Assembly: GCF_014174475.1 (NCBI RefSeq)
Contig: NZ_JACJUD010000005.1
Location: 62,001 to 126,000, forward strand
Reading direction: 5' to 3'
Origin: Aquipseudomonas ullengensis
Lineage (GTDB): Bacteria; Pseudomonadota; Gammaproteobacteria; Pseudomonadales; Pseudomonadaceae
DNA length: 64,000 nt
Positions 61,444 to 64,000 of this stretch are shown here, one piece after another. Made by a program: the position numbers and the translations under genes. The notes below the pieces were generated by a model. The model saw only the letters and a list, made by a program, of their open reading frames with translations, was not told the origin of the DNA and ran no database searches. Each line of letters begins with the position of its first letter. Position 1 is the first letter of the stretch.

Positions 61444-64000
61444 TTAAACCTTCCCCCCTTTCTTAGCCTCAGAAAGAAGCTCAACCAACTTATCACTCAA
61501 GATTCCTCGCTCCTTAACAATTGATTTAATCATACCCAGCATTGAGATTTGGCCGAAAGAATGCGTAGACTTGCCCCCAAGCATAGATGAGTTATTAGAT
61601 AAGACAGAATTGGTGAACGACTCTATATCAGCCCTAACAACATCATTTTGCAACGATGGGAACTGAGACGCCAGGTACATCCTTGAAAGTAGATACTCAC
61701 CGCTTGCCGCATCAAGCTCTATATAAAATAGCTCCTTAGACAAAATATCGGGGCGAACTGTTATGAAATCCTTACCAGAGGCCGAGATATCTCTCCAATT
61801 ACTTTGAAGCTGCTCCGCCCTCCAACGCCAGCCAATAATTTGATGGGCAACTATTTTTAATCGATCATCGATTTCAGCAAGGCGGCCGTCGTCCACACTC
61901 ACATCAAGAGAATCAGCAAAATCATGAAGCGAAAGTATCTCCCTTTCGAAAGAATATATTTTAAATTCGATTGCCTCCAAGTGATCAATACTTGAAACCG
62001 CCCATGTGCACGTACCACACCTAAAACCAAACAGACAGTTATTGTTTCTAGTACAGATATGAGTCGGATGGTGCGCCAAACCAGCGTGATTCTTCAACCT
62101 AATCTGGTCTATACCGCTAGGCTTATCAGTGCTTCCAAAAGCGTAGCTTACACATCCAAACTCAACAACAGCCATATCAGGAGACTTATCAAGTGCTCGC
62201 CGCAATGAGGACCCCAAACTGTTGGCATGCACTGCTTCACCCGACCATAAAAGAGCAGTGGCCTCGTTAATGCTTTTTAGTTCCTCAGCATTACGACTCA
62301 GAGTAGACTTATCATAATACGCCGCGACCCGCCTAGTTTGCCCTGTCTTATATTTACCCACGACATCATGCGAGATAAATTTACATAAATTAGTAACCAC
62401 AGATACTCGACATGAGTGCGGTGTAAGCTTAAAGGCCAGCACTACCTTACAGAACTCACCATCCGGCCCATTAAAAACTTCCACATCCAATGGATTAATC
62501 AACCCAAAGAAGGAAAAACCCTTAGGAACAATTTTATAAAAATTACACGAGATCAAATTCGCTCTCAGAAATCTTTGAAGCGCCACTAGAAAGCAATCAA
62601 ACCCACTACAGTAGTAATTATCACCATACGGCTTACCGGTCTGTATGTCATATGAAAATAGCGGCAAGAATTTCCCAAACTTAGAGTGCTCTCTACCCTC
62701 GCAAAATAATTCCCGACGGAATGACTCAGCACAAACCAAAGATCTAACTTCCAACTGATAACGTAAAGCTGTAATAGTTCTACCTGAAACATAGGCTGGA
62801 GCGGGATACATCTCAACCTTGTCGACCTTCAAATCCACCTCATAGACCTTATCCAGATCAATCTCAGATCCAGCTAATTTAGCCACACAATCTGCGGCCA
62901 ACCATTGAGTACTCTGATTTCTTTTTCCACCATCTAACTCAAATATCAAATGAACGATTCTATGAGGCGCCAAAATAGTCCGATACTTATCTTTAGCTAT
63001 CGGAACTCTCCAGAGGCATATCAAACCAAAAGGCAACTCATCAACGTCATATTTTTTTCCTGAGCATTGGAACACCGAATCCCAACCCAGACTCTTTGCC
63101 TGTCTATACAGGTCACCCCACTCTTTCAACTCCCCCTGAAAGCTAAAAATAGCTTTATTTATTGTAATTACAGCACCTAAAAGGCAGTACAGGTAATTCA
63201 AAGCAAGAGCATGCTCCTGATAAGACAGTTCAATTTTCTCTGTTTTATACCGGGACTCTAGTTTCGGGAGGTCATATTTGGAAATCTGAGTAGCAACGAG
63301 CCCATCTTGCCCGCTGATGTACTTTAAACTTAACCATTCAAAAAAATTCTTAATTTGCAGCATTGCGCGATACTTTGCGTTCACACTCAGCATAGCCGTA
63401 AAGAAATCATCTAAAGGCATCGGCCCGTTAGCTTTTCTGTACACAGGGCAGCAGTAATCTACAAAAAACAAAGAGGGGGTATGGGGAAATTTATAGCCAT
63501 TCTTATCTTGAGCGCCTTCAAACCAAGCAGGAAGATAGACCGACAAATACAAATTCAAATAGCCAAAGCCATACTGAGAAGTCTTCCTATTTTCATAATT
63601 AATACTTAACACATAGTAAAGCTCGTACATTATCCAGGCATCAATTTTTTGAAGCGCCCATCCTGGCATCCCTTTCTCACTGACATAAGAAGGAAAGAGA
63701 TGAGACTTAATGCAACGACTGCAAAACTCTATAATTGACTCATCCCACCCTATGGCTCCCAAGCCACCAATCTCGATACAGATTTTTTCACCTTCAGAAT
63801 GTTCAATTTCCTGTTGCCGCCATTTCCTCTTAAGCCCCGCCATAGACTCTTCAAACATTTCTTGATTGAAAGAAATTCTCTCCCAGTATCTTTTTAAGGC
63901 AAACGGGACAATCGTAGAGATCGGCAATTCAGCTGCAGCTCCAATCTCACGATAGTAAAACGCCTCATATGCCTCTAAAAGAAGATCTAGCGATACCGAC
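61444..64000 (-). CDS. Large tyrosine recombinase (GmtZ-like), 5' end beyond window
   Basis: At least 851 residues are visible, and the frame stays open to the right edge (…YEAFYYREIGAAAELPIS before the first internal TTG at 63927), so the gene is incomplete. The tyrosine-recombinase active site is clear: HxxR as LTPHSCRVSVVTN (His 504/Arg 507 counted from the TTG at 63927) and the tyrosine in RVAAYYDKS about 30 residues later. A possible zinc-binding cluster follows, CTRNNNCLFGFRCGTC near residue 625-640. This size and layout fit GmtZ of gamma-mobile-trio elements or TnpB of Tn554-like elements rather than a phage integrase of 350-400 residues. Base composition is far lower than the core genome, which indicates transfer. 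Confidence 0.8.
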   Translation of the reverse strand, partial: SVSLDLLLEAYEAFYYREIGAAAELPISTIVPFALKRYWERISFNQEMFEESMAGLKRKWRQQEIEHSEGEKICIEIGGLGAIGWDESIIEFCSRCIKSHLFPSYVSEKGMPGWALQKIDAWIMYELYYVLSINYENRKTSQYGFGYLNLYLSVYLPAWFEGAQDKNGYKFPHTPSLFFVDYCCPVYRKANGPMPLDDFFTAMLSVNAKYRAMLQIKNFFEWLSLKYISGQDGLVATQISKYDLPKLESRYKTEKIELSYQEHALALNYLYCLLGAVITINKAIFSFQGELKEWGDLYRQAKSLGWDSVFQCSGKKYDVDELPFGLICLWRVPIAKDKYRTILAPHRIVHLIFELDGGKRNQSTQWLAADCVAKLAGSEIDLDKVYEVDLKVDKVEMYPAPAYVSGRTITALRYQLEVRSLVCAESFRRELFCEGREHSKFGKFLPLFSYDIQTGKPYGDNYYCSGFDCFLVALQRFLRANLISCNFYKIVPKGFSFFGLINPLDVEVFNGPDGEFCKVVLAFKLTPHSCRVSVVTNLCKFISHDVVGKYKTGQTRRVAAYYDKSTLSRNAEELKSINEATALLWSGEAVHANSLGSSLRRALDKSPDMAVVEFGCVSYAFGSTDKPSGIDQIRLKNHAGLAHHPTHICTRNNNCLFGFRCGTCTWAVSSIDHLEAIEFKIYSFEREILSLHDFADSLDVSVDDGRLAEIDDRLKIVAHQIIGWRWRAEQLQSNWRDISASGKDFITVRPDILSKELFYIELDAASGEYLLSRMYLASQFPSLQNDVVRADIESFTNSVLSNNSSMLGGKSTHSFGQISMLGMIKSIVKERGILSDKLVELLSEAKKGGKV

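Overview
The window is about 64 kb of a high-GC gammaproteobacterial chromosome that I assign to Pseudomonas. The assignment rests on protein content (PsrA, LexA, SulA, the Na+-NQR operon, SthA, FadBA) and on gene order. From about 1 to 56 kb the order closely follows the P. aeruginosa PAO1 segment running from exbD/exbB-comEC to mobA, as I remember it; I could not run an alignment. Nearly all genes here are core housekeeping genes with few gaps.

Layout. 0-9 kb: exbD (cut by the window edge), exbB, comEC, a DUF2062 protein, the lipoprotein exporter lolC-lolD-lolE, an atypical PilZ protein, a small secreted protein and a glycerophosphodiesterase. 9-18 kb: soluble transhydrogenase sthA, then the sodium-pumping NADH:quinone oxidoreductase operon nqrABCDEF with its maturation genes apbE and nqrM, then a secreted chalcone-isomerase-like protein. 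18-29 kb: an extended GAPDH divergent from mfd, csiV, a cell-wall/purine recycling cluster (L,D-transpeptidase, nagZ, methylthioinosine phosphorylase), psrA with two operators, and lexA-sulA with two SOS boxes. 29-42 kb: topA, fadBA, a universal stress protein, uup and slt. 42-46 kb: a MOSC protein, a chemoreceptor with its sensory region at the C-terminus, and a convergent cheV. 46-53 kb: a lipid kinase, an FGGY kinase, a GlpD-like dehydrogenase, an FAD oxidase of the alkyl-DHAP-synthase type and an AraC regulator, which look like a glycerolipid module. 53-56 kb: moeA, moaB and mobA for molybdenum cofactor, then a YgdR-type lipoprotein and tRNA-Pro(CGG).

After the tRNA the content becomes accessory. 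At 56.3-60.6 kb a TonB-dependent receptor with a DUF4198 periplasmic protein is divergent from a COG0523 metallochaperone GTPase. The shared promoter region holds a clear Zur-type palindrome, so this looks like a zinc-starvation divergon. From about 60.7 kb to the right edge the base composition drops sharply. Here lie a small coiled-coil protein and a very large tyrosine recombinase whose reading frame stays open past the window edge. This pair resembles the GmtX/GmtZ part of gamma-mobile-trio (or Tn554-like) integrase modules, so the window appears to end inside one end of a mobile genomic island whose cargo lies beyond.

Non-coding structure includes several bidirectional hairpin terminators, a REP-like inverted pair at 8.7 kb, two inverted-repeat pairs at 53.2 kb, and two diverged copies (37.2 and 46.8 kb) of a MITE-like element whose hairpins are conserved despite sequence drift. 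No CRISPR array, rRNA or insertion-sequence transposase was seen.
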